DNA of 35,673 nucleotides. It comes from Bacteroidaceae bacterium. Its GTDB lineage: Bacteria > Bacteroidota > Bacteroidia > Bacteroidales > Bacteroidaceae. Shown here piece by piece: positions 8,434-15,684 of this stretch. The first letter of the stretch is position 1, and each line of letters begins with the position of its first letter. Both the position numbers and the translations under genes were made by a program. The notes under the pieces are model-generated. The model saw only the letters and a program-made list of their open reading frames with translations, did no database searches and was not told where the DNA came from. The DNA lies in contig JAFSSN010000186.1 in the NCBI GenBank assembly GCA_017450985.1, positions 1 to 35,673 of the forward strand, written 5' to 3'.

Positions 8434-8752
8434 TTTCGCCCCTTCAAATTCCGATAAAATGCAAGTTTTAACGCTCCGAATTCCGATAAAATGCAGATTC
8501 CGCACCGCTCTATTCCGATAAAATGCAAGTTTTGACACTCCAAACTCCGATAAAATGCAGATTCCGCACCGTTCTATTCCGATAAAATGCAAGTTTTGAC
8601 GCTCCAAACTCCGATAAAATGCACATCACGCACCGCTCTATTCCGATAAAATGCAAGTTTCGGCACTCTGAATTCCGATAAAATGCACATCACGCACTGC
8701 TCTATTCCGATAAAATGCAAGTTTCGGCACTCTGAATTCCGATAAAATGCAG
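8419..8752. repeat. 32-bp-period array, 11 cores, upstream of the ATPase gene
   Basis: The 12-bp core CCGATAAAATGC occurs at 8419, 8451, 8483, 8515, 8547, 8579, 8611, 8643, 8675, 8707 and 8739, always exactly 32 bp apart and nearly always followed by A. The 20-bp intervals fall into two alternating families from the second one on: type A (AAGTTTYRRC...) after cores 2, 4, 6, 8 and 10, and type B (AGATTCCGCACC or ACATCACGCAC) after cores 3, 5, 7 and 9, giving a 64-bp super-repeat. 32 bp is close to three helical turns, so all cores lie on nearly the same face of the DNA. The array ends inside the ATPase promoter. Reading frames across it encode only repeating peptides and are not genes. Confidence 0.95.
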
Positions 8753-8946
8753 AAAGGGCATTACCTTCGGGGCAAGGAGAAAGGGAGGACGAGGAAAAGG
8801 AGGAGACAGGGAAATGCAAGAGGACGAGGGAAAGGAGTGAAAAAACTTCAAGAATCATGCTGCAAGATGGATATTTTTTAGTATATTTGCATTGTTAATC
8901 TTTCTCTTTCTATGAATATCTTTCCAAGGCAAATACGATATAGAGA
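8753..8946. other. Gene-free spacer with purine-rich stretch
   Basis: No gene found. 8776-8850 is strongly purine-rich on the plus strand (runs of GGAGAAAGGGAGG type), and 8865-8940 is AT-rich. No convincing promoter or terminator seen. Confidence 0.5.
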
Positions 8947-9079
8947 CGGACATTCTACGGATGTCGTACGGATATGTTACGGATGCGGTACGGGTATTCT
9001 ACGGGTACGACCCGTAGAAATGCGGAGAAAAGCCGTAGAATTTCCATAGAAAATGCGTAGAAGAACCGTGGGCTTACCG
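8947..9079. repeat. 11-bp-phased inverted element 1
   Basis: CpG steps occur at 8947, 8958, 8969, 8980, 8991, 9002, 9013, then 9023, 9034, (CA at 9045), 9056, 9067 and 9078: every 11 bp with a single 10-bp step. Left units read TACGGRTnnnn and right units CCGTAGAAnnn, so the two halves are inverted copies. The middle is a perfect 10-bp palindrome, TTCTACGGGT at 8997-9006 and its complement at 9010-9019. The element lies between the phosphatase terminator and the ATPase array. It has no coding potential. Related to the elements at 20609 and 34942. Confidence 0.85.
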
Positions 9080-9180
9080 CAGCATGGATATACGTAAGCA
9101 GCAGCTTTTCAATTCCGTCAACAGATGGAGACGAAATCAGGCACTTCGTATCGCCACATCAGGCATTTTAAATTATCTCA

Positions 9181-9383
9181 ACTTTAGCAAGTATCGCTAA
9201 CGCTTTACTTGCTTGGAGTAAAAAAGGAGTTAAGCGGAGTTAATTCCGCTACGCTCCATGGAGTAAAACGGACGTTTGACTGTTTACGGATGCGTTTTAA
9301 GCGAAAGAGTATCGTCATGAGCGAAGCGGTTACTCCTTTTTACTTCACGAAGTTAACTCCTGTTTACTACTTGCGAAACTTCA
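9181..9383. repeat. MITE-like dispersed repeat, copy A
   Basis: Two blocks match a second locus at 21221-21502. The left block 9187-9274 (GCAAGTATCGCTAACGC, ..., CATGGAGTAAAACGGACG) matches 21225-21310, and the right block 9301-9379 (GAAAGAGTATCGTCATGAGC, ...) matches 21421-21500. The two ends are partly inverted: TTTCGCAAG-like sequence faces inward at both sides, and AGTAAAAAGGAGT occurs in the left block and, as its complement, in the right. No transposase is encoded, so it would have to be non-autonomous or a structural repeat. 9384-9500 holds nothing recognisable. Confidence 0.7.
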
Positions 9384-9501
9384 GTAAACATCGGTCACCT
9401 CACGTCACATCATCATGCATTTCACATCGTCTCGCTTTCGTCCGTTTCATTTCACTTCGGCTAACACCCTTTCGCCCACGGCAGTACTTTATTAAGCAGT
9501 A

Positions 9502-9530
9502 CAAAAAATGCCCAGGGACAATCCCTGAGC
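9502..9530 (-). terminator. Intrinsic terminator of the phosphatase gene
   Basis: Hairpin GCCCAGGGA (9510-9518), loop CAA, TCCCTGAGC (9522-9530), with one mismatch in nine pairs. On the minus strand it is followed by ATTTTTTG (T run = complement of 9503-9508). It lies about 30 bp beyond the phosphatase stop codon. Confidence 0.85.
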
Positions 9531-9560
9531 ATCGTATAGCAGTATGGAAATATGCGTAGT

Positions 9561-11282
9561 TTACTTCTTTGAACACTGGCCGCACTTAGGAGCCACGTCG
9601 ATGGCATGGCCGACACATCCGCTCGGCTGCTGTATGTTGAGCAGAGCGCACACCGTGGCGGCAATATCGTTGACCGTGTGAGTGCTGTTGTCCCATGCGT
9701 GGCGCACGCCCTTGCCCATGATGACGAAAGGAATGTGTGTGTCGTATGGGCTCCATACGGCATGGTTGGTGCCGAGAGGAATACCGTTGTAGTTCTTCTT
9801 GTAGCCGTCGTCATAGTCCTCGGTCACGTTAGCCTCCAGAATAACCTGTATGTCACCGCTGCGCTTCGGGTTGTAGCCGTTAATAGCCATAGTGCGCACA
9901 GGTTCAGGAACGTATGAAGGAATCTTCGTAGGTTCGAAGGCGTATGCCACGATGTCCTTCTTGCGAAGAATGTCGAGACAGAGGTCAATCATGCCCTGCT
10001 TCATTTCGGGTGTAGTGACCACCTTGTCGTTGAAGTACACGTTGTGGCATTCGAGACTGTGGACAGGATTCTCCGCAACGCCGAACTTAGCCTTGAGCGT
10101 GTCGTTGAGTTCCTTCATGATGCGGTAGTAAGGCCATGTGCTTGCCGGTATGCCGTGCTCCTTGCGGAACACCACGTTGTGGCTGCCTGCGTGGTCGGCG
10201 GTGAGGAAAGCCACCCACTCGCCCTTGCCTACCTGGGCATCGAGGGCATCGAATATGCGCTTGAGGTCGCGGTCGAGGCGGAGATACGTGTCCTCAATCC
10301 ACGGTGCGTTAGGACCGAGCTTGTGGCCAATCATGTCGGTGCATGAGAAACTTACGGCGAGGAAGTCGGTCACGTTCTCAGGATTGAGTCCGAGCTTCTC
10401 GCCCTTCAGCGCAGCGAGAGCCATGTCGGCGGTGTATGTGTTGCCGTAAGGAATGTACTTGAGTATCGTTCCTGTGCGCTGGTCGTAGTATTTCTCGTCG
10501 AGACCTGCCGACTGCTTGTAGGTCTGTGCGTCGTAGAGCAGTTCCCAGAAGTCGGCAACGTACTCGCCGTTCTTGTCCTTCTTGCGTCCGTATTCCTTCA
10601 GATACTTGGCTCCGAGCTTCTGCTTGTTGAAGTCGATGACCCACTTAGGCAGTGCCTTCATGTAGTAGGTAGATGATATGAAGTCCATGCTCTCGCTGTC
10701 CATCCAGTAGGCAGCGTTGGCGCTGTGGCCGGCAGGGAATATGGAGCCGCGGTCCTTGATGCTCACGCTCACGACCTTGCTTCGGAAGTTGGTGGCGAGA
10801 CGCAGCTCGTCGGTCATAGTGGTGGTGAGCATACGGTGTGGCGAAGCCTTGCCCTCCTTGCTCTTTGTGCCCAGGCCTTCGACGCTCAAATCACGTACTG
10901 GCGAATCCCATTTCCCATCAAAATACATACTGTTTCCGATTATTCCCGTGAATGCAGGCACCGAGCCTGTATATATAGCCGTGTGGCCTACTGCCGTGAC
11001 AGCCGGCACGTAGTTGATGAGAAGGCGGTTACAGTTGTAGCCCTCTGCCATGAGACGGCGGAAGCCTCCGTCGCCGTAGCGTTCGTAGTAGCGTGTGAGG
11101 TAGTCCCAGCGCATCTGGTCAACCACGATTCCCACCACGATTTTCGGTTTGTTTTCCAGTTCCTTCACCTCCTGTGCGCGTGACGCCGTGGCAAGGAACG
11201 TTGAATGGAGAATGACAGCTAATGTAAGGATTAAGGCTCTCTTCGCAGAGCGATAACCCGCAGTTTGATTGTAATGTCTCAT
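9561..11282 (-). CDS. PafA-type alkaline phosphatase
   Basis: 573 residues from ATG 11282. An upstream in-frame extension to 11366 is rejected because it starts above the promoter at 11301-11308. A signal peptide ends near SRA-Q37, so the product is probably periplasmic. Motifs match PafA and relatives of the alkaline phosphatase superfamily: metal ligand Asp55 in VVDQMRWDY, nucleophile Thr96 in PAVTAVGHT, Asn117 in FTGIIGN, Lys176/Arg178 in SIKDRGS (the pair typical of the phosphomonoesterase PafA), then DMIGHKLGPN, TADHAGSH and TNHAVWSPYDTHIPF for the remaining zinc ligands. It would release phosphate from organic monoesters without needing low-phosphate induction, as described for PafA. 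The C-terminus is Cys-rich (PKCGQCSKK). Single gene with its own terminator, divergent from the beta-barrel gene. Confidence 0.9.
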   Translation of the reverse strand: MRHYNQTAGYRSAKRALILTLAVILHSTFLATASRAQEVKELENKPKIVVGIVVDQMRWDYLTRYYERYGDGGFRRLMAEGYNCNRLLINYVPAVTAVGHTAIYTGSVPAFTGIIGNSMYFDGKWDSPVRDLSVEGLGTKSKEGKASPHRMLTTTMTDELRLATNFRSKVVSVSIKDRGSIFPAGHSANAAYWMDSESMDFISSTYYMKALPKWVIDFNKQKLGAKYLKEYGRKKDKNGEYVADFWELLYDAQTYKQSAGLDEKYYDQRTGTILKYIPYGNTYTADMALAALKGEKLGLNPENVTDFLAVSFSCTDMIGHKLGPNAPWIEDTYLRLDRDLKRIFDALDAQVGKGEWVAFLTADHAGSHNVVFRKEHGIPASTWPYYRIMKELNDTLKAKFGVAENPVHSLECHNVYFNDKVVTTPEMKQGMIDLCLDILRKKDIVAYAFEPTKIPSYVPEPVRTMAINGYNPKRSGDIQVILEANVTEDYDDGYKKNYNGIPLGTNHAVWSPYDTHIPFVIMGKGVRHAWDNSTHTVNDIAATVCALLNIQQPSGCVGHAIDVAPKCGQCSKK

Positions 11283-11300
11283 ATTGTTCTTGTTTTTCCG

Positions 11301-11331
11301 CAAAGATACAGACTTTATTTTTCGTGGCAAG
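11301..11331 (-). promoter_or_regulatory. Promoter of the phosphatase gene
   Basis: Minus-strand -7 box TATCTTTG at 11301-11308; an imperfect -33 box (CTTG) lies at 11328-11331. The start codon ATG 11282 is 18 nt downstream of the box, which decides the start of the gene. Confidence 0.55.
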
Positions 11332-11554
11332 CATATCGTGAATGATTTTGTACGTTTCTTCCCCACGTTGCCGCCGCAGACGTTTCATGTACCGTGGTAC
11401 GGGCTGAATCGGGAGACATATTTTGATAGTACGCGAGAGGAGCGATTGCATTTCAACAATGCCCCGTACATAACATTTTGATACTTTTACAACATTTTTG
11501 ATACAAAAAGTGTATGTTTTAACGATAAAAGGGAGCAGTAAACAACAAAATTAG

Positions 11555-11562
11555 TACTTTTG
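11555..11562 (+). promoter_or_regulatory. -7 box upstream of the beta-barrel gene
   Basis: TACTTTTG followed by CA matches TAnnTTTG. No clear TTTG is found 19-21 nt upstream. The rest of the 11283-11608 divergent spacer holds two related AT-rich direct repeats (ACATTTTGATAC at about 11473 and ACATTTTTGATAC at about 11492), possible operator sites. Confidence 0.45.
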
Positions 11563-11608
11563 CAGTGAAAGAAAACAAATTAATTTATTAAAAACTTAAT
11601 ATTCACAA

Positions 11609-12241
11609 ATGAAACGATTTATCATCGCTTTGCTTGCGTCTGCATTGTTCGTTGACGCAAACGCACAGAAGAACAATGAAGTTTACTTGGCAGTGTCTCC
11701 AATGACTTTGGAAACATCAGTATCATCCGGTAGTAAAAAAATAGAAAATGAGACTTACACAGGATGCACTCTCGGCTACAACCACATTTTCGACTTGAAG
11801 CAGGGCAGCGACCTCAAGTTCGTTCTCGGTGCCAACATTTTCTACGGTACTAAGGATTTGGAAACAGTAACTTTGGATGACGGTTCTTCTGCAAGCAGCG
11901 CAACAGAGCAGTTCGGAAAACTTCGCGTTCCATTGTCACTGAAGTATATCTTCTCAACTAAGGAGACCATCGGCATCGAGCCTTACGCTGGTTTATACAT
12001 CGACTACAACATAGAGTCTTCTGCCGAGATTAAGTATGGTTCAACAACTACTACAATCGACTATTTCAAGGAGTATGACATCAATCGCTTCGAGACAGGA
12101 TTCCTTGTAGGATGCGACTTAAGAATCAAATCTATTGTTATTGGATTCGACTATAACAGGTCATTCACTAACTACTATTCAAAGAATGGCACCAACATGA
12201 AATGGTCGGGCTTCGACATTAAGTTAGGATACAGATTCTAA
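11609..12241 (+). CDS. Outer-membrane beta-barrel protein
   Basis: 210 residues with a signal peptide (MKRFIIALLASALFVDANA, then QKN). The mature part consists of alternating amphipathic strands (YTGCTLGYNHIF, LKFVLGANIFYG, LRVPLSLKYIF, IGIEPYAGLYIDYNI, RFETGFLVGCDLRI, IVIGFDYNRSF) and ends in a strand with a terminal aromatic residue (FDIKLGYRF), the usual signal for the outer-membrane assembly machinery. It resembles small OmpX/PorT-like barrels of Bacteroidota; the exact function is unknown. It appears monocistronic, with a -7 box at 11555 and terminator at 12353-12388. Its use of TTC, GGT and AAG codons looks like that of a well-expressed gene. Confidence 0.75.
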   Translation: MKRFIIALLASALFVDANAQKNNEVYLAVSPMTLETSVSSGSKKIENETYTGCTLGYNHIFDLKQGSDLKFVLGANIFYGTKDLETVTLDDGSSASSATEQFGKLRVPLSLKYIFSTKETIGIEPYAGLYIDYNIESSAEIKYGSTTTTIDYFKEYDINRFETGFLVGCDLRIKSIVIGFDYNRSFTNYYSKNGTNMKWSGFDIKLGYRF

Positions 12242-12329
12242 GCCTTCGGCCGAAGTTGTCAGCACAAGTGCGGAACGTGCATCAGACATGTTCAAACGCC
12301 TGTTTCATAACATGGCATTAATATAATGC

Positions 12330-12398
12330 ATCTCCCCACATAACGACAGGTTAAGGACTCACACACACTAATGTGCGGGTCCTTTTTTGTGGCACGGA
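12330..12398 (+). terminator. Terminator of the beta-barrel gene; copy 1 of a 69-bp direct repeat
   Basis: The hairpin starts AAGGACTCACACA at 12353; its other arm TGTGCGGGTCCTT is followed by a run of six T, ending at 12388. One A-C mismatch interrupts the stem. The whole 12330-12398 segment is repeated nearly base for base at 13254-13321 (two substitutions and one T fewer). Confidence 0.85.
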
Positions 12399-12427
12399 CT
12401 AATGAGAAGGGATTGCAAGCCGAAATA

Positions 12428-12490
12428 ATAACGTTTTTGTTATATTTATTCATAAATATTTGGCCTTTTATAACGTTTTCGTTATCTTTG
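12428..12490 (+). promoter_or_regulatory. hicAB promoter with two palindromic operators
   Basis: Promoter: TTTG (12459-12462), 20-nt spacer, TATCTTTG (12483-12490), a perfect consensus match. Two 16-bp palindromes of the form ATAACG-N4-CGTTAT are present at 12428-12443 (one mismatch) and 12470-12485 (perfect). They are exactly 42 bp apart (four helical turns). The second overlaps the spacer and the first three bases of the -7 box, so a bound protein would block RNA polymerase. HicB antitoxins with a DNA-binding C-terminus repress their own promoters in this way. Confidence 0.75.
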
Positions 12491-12517
12491 CATCGTCGAA
12501 CATAAATATATCCGCTA

Positions 12518-12700
12518 ATGAAAACAAAACAATTTTGTTTAGAGGCAATTGCCCACGGGTGTTATGTTAAAAGACACGGGAGCAACCATGATATATGGTA
12601 CAGTCCCATTACTGGAAAGACCTTTGCCATACCTCGGCACGGCAGTCAGAAACTGCCAAAGGGTCTGGAAAGAAAAGCTCGTGAGGTGTTGGGCTTTTAA
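12518..12700 (+). CDS. hicA: HicA-family mRNA interferase toxin
   Basis: 60 residues, the usual HicA size. The dsRBD-like toxin fold is indicated by GCYVKRHGSNHDIWYSP, with the catalytic histidine at position 24 as in the family, followed by a Gly turn and FAIPRHGSQKLPKGLERKAREVLGF (the conserved PRH and C-terminal helix). Free HicA cleaves mRNA and halts growth; HicB binding neutralises it. It starts 27 nt downstream of the -7 box and precedes hicB, the standard toxin-first order of this family. The toxin appears intact, with no frameshift or lost catalytic residue. Confidence 0.92.
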   Translation: MKTKQFCLEAIAHGCYVKRHGSNHDIWYSPITGKTFAIPRHGSQKLPKGLERKAREVLGF

Positions 12701-12750
12701 TAGCCCTTCACCTTCAGCTTTTGTAACGTGTAACTATAAAAACAAGTGTT

Positions 12751-13146
12751 ATGAAAAAAACTGTCATTATTGAAAGAGCTTCTGACGGCACTTATGCGTG
12801 CTATCTCGACGAAGACTTCGACACTTTTTCACTCGCAGGCTACGGGAATAGCGTCGAAGAGGCAAAGAAAGACTTTTGGGAAGCCTATAACGACACGAAA
12901 GAAATAGAAGAAGCTGAGGGACGAACTATGCCGCAATTCACCGTGACATACAAATATGACATGCAGTCCTTCTTCGACTATTTCAATTTCCTTAACATTA
13001 CGCGCATCGCCGAGCGTTCTGGCATTAACCCATCATTGCTACGTCAATATTCCAAGGGACTTGCCAAGCCTGGAGAGAGGCAATATAAGAGGCTTAGCGA
13101 CACGATGAGTAAAATAACGGAGGAACTTGCTGCAGCATCTCTGTAG
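12751..13146 (+). CDS. hicB: HicB-family antitoxin with C-terminal DNA-binding domain
   Basis: 131 residues. The N-terminal half (MKKTVIIERASDGTYACYL, then FSLAGYGNSVEEAKKDFWEA) is the degenerate RNase-H-like HicB fold that covers the toxin. The C-terminal part (FNFLNITRIAERSGINPSLL followed by RQYSKGLAKPG) is a helix-turn-helix of the XRE type and is the likely reader of the ATAACG-N4-CGTTAT operators upstream of hicA. It begins 50 nt after hicA on the same transcript. HicB should bind HicA and repress the operon. Confidence 0.92.
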   Translation: MKKTVIIERASDGTYACYLDEDFDTFSLAGYGNSVEEAKKDFWEAYNDTKEIEEAEGRTMPQFTVTYKYDMQSFFDYFNFLNITRIAERSGINPSLLRQYSKGLAKPGERQYKRLSDTMSKITEELAAASL

Positions 13147-13253
13147 CAAGGACAGGCATGAAACAGACGTCACATTTGCCGGGGACGATACGTTTTCTTT
13201 TTTTGAAAAGCATATTGTGTTTTTTCTTCTCTTACTCCCCGTCCTATCCTCCT

Positions 13254-13321
13254 ATCTCCGCACATAACGACAGGTTAAGGACTCGCACACACTAATGTGC
13301 GGGTCCTTTTTGTGGCACGGA
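13254..13321 (+). terminator. Terminator of hicAB; copy 2 of the 69-bp direct repeat
   Basis: Hairpin AAGGACTCGCACA (13277 on) with TGTGCGGGTCCTT, closing all 13 positions if one G-U pair is allowed, then five T. It is a near-identical copy of 12330-12398, so the hicAB module lies between two copies of the same terminator. Confidence 0.85.
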
Positions 13322-13409
13322 CACGGACAATATTCGTCAAACACCTGAAAATAACGGCAAAGAAATGCTTTTTTTATGCTTACTATAGAAAAGTAAGACG
13401 TATTTTGCA

Positions 13410-13417
13410 TATCTTTG
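13410..13417 (+). promoter_or_regulatory. -7 box of cysS
   Basis: TATCTTTG followed by CG, 17 nt before the chosen cysS start. No TTTG lies at the right distance upstream. The box falls inside the longer open frame that begins at 13297, which argues against that longer start. Confidence 0.5.
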
Positions 13418-13434
13418 CGGAAAATTTTAAGAGA

Positions 13435-14940
13435 ATGGAACAAGCATTTTACATTTACAACACTCTTTCAAGACAAAAGGAAGTATTCAAACCGCTACAT
13501 GCACCTTTCGTGGGAATGTATGTGTGCGGTCCTACAGTATATGGCGACGCGCATCTCGGTCATGCTCGTCCAGCAATCACGTTCGACATCTTATTCCGCT
13601 ACCTCAAGCATCTCGGCTACAAGGTGCGCTATGTGCGTAACATCACCGACGTGGGTCACTTGGAGCACGATGCCGACGAGGGCGAGGACAAGATTGCGAA
13701 GAAGGCACGTCTCGAGCAGCTCGAGCCTATGGAGGTGGCTCAGTACTACACCAACCGCTTCCACGAGGCTATGGACGCCTTGGGCTGTCTGCCTCCAAGC
13801 ATCGAGCCACATGCTACCGGCCATATTATTGAGCAGCAGCAACTCGTGCAGCAGATTCTCGACAACGGCTATGCCTACACGTCAAACGGCTCTGTGTATT
13901 TCGACGTAGAGAAGTACAACAAGGACCACAAGTACGGCATACTCTCTGGCCGCAGCCTTGAGAACATAAAGGACGCAAGCCGCGAACTGGCTGGCGTGGG
14001 CGAGAAGAAGAACCAGGCCGACTTCGCTCTCTGGAAGGCTGCTCAGCCTGAGCACATCATGCGCTGGCCTTCGCCATGGAGCGACGGATTCCCAGGATGG
14101 CACTGCGAATGTACTGCCATGGGACGCAAATACCTCGGCTCACACTTCGACATACATGGAGGAGGACTCGACCTCGTGTTCCCTCACCATGAGTGCGAGA
14201 TTGCACAGGCGGTGGCAAGTCAGGGCGACCAGATGGTAAAGTACTGGATGCACAACAACATGATTACCATCGACGGCAAGAAGATGGGTAAGTCATACAA
14301 CAACTTCATCACGCTCCCACAGTTCTTTAGCGGTGAGCATGAGCGTCTGGAAAGAGGCTACTCTCCTATGACGATACGCTTCTTCATCCTCCAGGCACAC
14401 TACCGTTCAACGGTAGATTTCTCAAACGAGGCACTGCAGGCAGCGGAGAAGGGACTGGAACGCCTCTTGGACGCATGGAAGGCACTTGCCAACATTACCC
14501 CTTCTAACAATGCGTCAATCAACGTAAGCTTCGTAGATGAGCTGAAGGCAAAGTGCTACGACGCTATGAACGACGACCTCAACACTCCTATCGTCATCTC
14601 ACACCTCTTCGACGCAACAAAGACCATCAACAGCGTTGCCGACAAGAAGGAGACTATCAGCGCCGATGCCCTCGAGGCTCTCAAACAGCTGTTCAGCACA
14701 TTCGTGTTCGACCTCCTCGGTCTGAAGTCAGGAAGCGCACAGGCTGCAGCGCAGGGCGGAATGTCAGACGCAAGGGAAGAGGCCTTCGGCAAGGTGGTAG
14801 ATATGCTTCTCGAGCAGCGCAGCAAGGCCAAGGCTAACAAGGACTGGGCTACCAGCGACCTCATCCGCGACAACCTCGCTGCACTCGGATTCGAGGTGAA
14901 GGACACCAAGGACGGCTACTCTTGGAAACTGAACAAGTAA
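13435..14940 (+). CDS. cysS: Cysteinyl-tRNA synthetase
   Basis: 501 residues from ATG 13435; the longer frame from 13297 is rejected because it crosses the promoter and its extra 46 residues are unlike the family. Class I synthetase charging tRNA-Cys. Visible motifs: zinc ligand Cys31 in [16 protein letters not shown] motif as HLGH (40-43), RNITDVGHL, the second zinc-site cysteine and the histidine region (WHCECTAMG and [10 protein letters not shown]), and KMSKS as KKMGKSYNN. The C-terminal DALR-like and anticodon-binding regions are complete. Monocistronic, with its own promoter and terminator. Full length and intact. Confidence 0.97.
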   Translation: MEQAFYIYNTLSRQKEVFKPLHAPFVGMYVCGPTVYGDAHLGHARPAITFDILFRYLKHLGYKVRYVRNITDVGHLEHDADEGEDKIAKKARLEQLEPMEVAQYYTNRFHEAMDALGCLPPSIEPHATGHIIEQQQLVQQILDNGYAYTSNGSVYFDVEKYNKDHKYGILSGRSLENIKDASRELAGVGEKKNQADFALWKAAQPEHIMRWPSPWSDGFPGWHCECTAMGRKYLGSHFDIHGGGLDLVFPHHECEIAQAVASQGDQMVKYWMHNNMITIDGKKMGKSYNNFITLPQFFSGEHERLERGYSPMTIRFFILQAHYRSTVDFSNEALQAAEKGLERLLDAWKALANITPSNNASINVSFVDELKAKCYDAMNDDLNTPIVISHLFDATKTINSVADKKETISADALEALKQLFSTFVFDLLGLKSGSAQAAAQGGMSDAREEAFGKVVDMLLEQRSKAKANKDWATSDLIRDNLAALGFEVKDTKDGYSWKLNK

Positions 14941-14955
14941 TTAACAACATAAGGA

Positions 14956-14998
14956 AAGGTGGATTCTATGATTGCATGTCGTAGGATTCACCTTTTTT
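14956..14998 (+). terminator. Intrinsic terminator of cysS
   Basis: AAGGTGGATTCTA (14956-14968) pairs with TAGGATTCACCTT (14982-14994) with a few mismatches, followed by a run of six T to 14998. Confidence 0.75.
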
Positions 14999-15014
14999 GC
15001 AAACAAACAAGATT

Positions 15015-15218
15015 ATGTTCAACAATATCAAACGTATCATGATGCTGGTATCGGCTGTTGCAATCAACCTCTGCCTCATAGCATGTATATTCATGATTGC
15101 ATCGCTGCCAAGCGACGACCCGAACGTGTCAAGCTTCTACCTCATGGGCTTCTTGTTCTTAGCAGCATCATTATGGTCGCTATTCAACGTATATAACTTA
15201 TTTAAGAAAGATAATTAG
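15015..15218 (+). CDS. Small two-helix membrane protein, unknown
   Basis: 67 residues from ATG 15015; an ATG at 14997 lies in the T run of the cysS terminator and is rejected. Two hydrophobic helices (about residues 9-30 and 43-62) separated by a short polar loop (SLPSDDPN), with a Lys-rich C-terminus (LFKKDN). No family recognised. It is followed after 3 nt by the secreted protein at 15222 and then by the metalloprotease, so the three are probably one operon. It could be a small inner-membrane accessory, but nothing in the sequence shows the role. Confidence 0.6.
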   Translation: MFNNIKRIMMLVSAVAINLCLIACIFMIASLPSDDPNVSSFYLMGFLFLAASLWSLFNVYNLFKKDN

Positions 15219-15221
15219 CCT

Positions 15222-15674
15222 ATGAAACGCTTATTATACTCATTTCTCATTGCATGTGCTGCATCGCTTACGGCAAATGCAAAGAGCGTTGTGTTCACAC
15301 TCACCGACGGCACACTCGTGTACTATTTGCTCGACAACGACAATCCGCCGATAATGAAGTTCATAGACGGAGGAGTGACTGTCAATGCCGACAAATATGC
15401 CTTCTCCGGCTTCAAGCACTTCTACATTTCCGACACCGATGACCCTAACGCCATCGAGGGCACGGAAGAGCAGAAGACGACGCTGAAGGGCAACATTCTC
15501 ACTCTCGACGCAGCAAAGGCCAAGAGCGTGAAGGTGTACGACGCGGCTGGAGCAGCCGTCAATGCCGCCGTGACTAAGAATGCAGGAGCACTCATCGTCG
15601 ATCTGCAGTCGCTCGCCACAGGCACTTACATCGTAAAGACAAGTAACTCATCTTTTAAGGTCTATAAGAAATAA
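15222..15674 (+). CDS. Secreted protein with T9SS type A-like sorting tail
   Basis: 150 residues. A signal peptide (MKRLLYSFLIACAASLTANA) is followed by about 80 residues with no recognised fold (KSVVFTLTDGTLVYYLLDND, FAFSGFKH-like beta segments). The C-terminal ~50 residues read VKVYDAAGAAV, ALIVDLQSLATGTYIVKT, SSFKVYKK, matching the type A sorting domain used by T9SS clients (Y-D-G-V, L-L-G-Y-V, F-K-V-K-K pattern). The product is therefore likely moved over the outer membrane by the system encoded at 441-6740. It lies 3 nt after the small membrane protein and 10 nt before the metalloprotease. The sorting tail makes up a third of the protein, so the passenger is very small. Similar short proteins are frequent in Prevotella next to large secreted enzymes. 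Confidence 0.7.
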   Translation: MKRLLYSFLIACAASLTANAKSVVFTLTDGTLVYYLLDNDNPPIMKFIDGGVTVNADKYAFSGFKHFYISDTDDPNAIEGTEEQKTTLKGNILTLDAAKAKSVKVYDAAGAAVNAAVTKNAGALIVDLQSLATGTYIVKTSNSSFKVYKK

Positions 15675-15684
15675 GCACTACGTT

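Noticed and set aside
8419..8752. Array could be a CRISPR
   Set aside because: Intervals are not unique: they alternate between two families and repeat almost exactly, the core is only 12-16 bp, and no cas gene is near.
8392..8858. Minus-strand open frames with repeating LHFIGI, ILSEF and AFYRN peptides
   Set aside because: These are the three reading phases of the 32-bp repeat; there is no independent sign of translation, and the array overlaps a promoter.
13297..13434. 46-residue N-terminal extension of CysS
   Set aside because: It crosses the -7 box at 13410-13417 and overlaps the hicAB terminator repeat; the family starts at [13 protein letters not shown].
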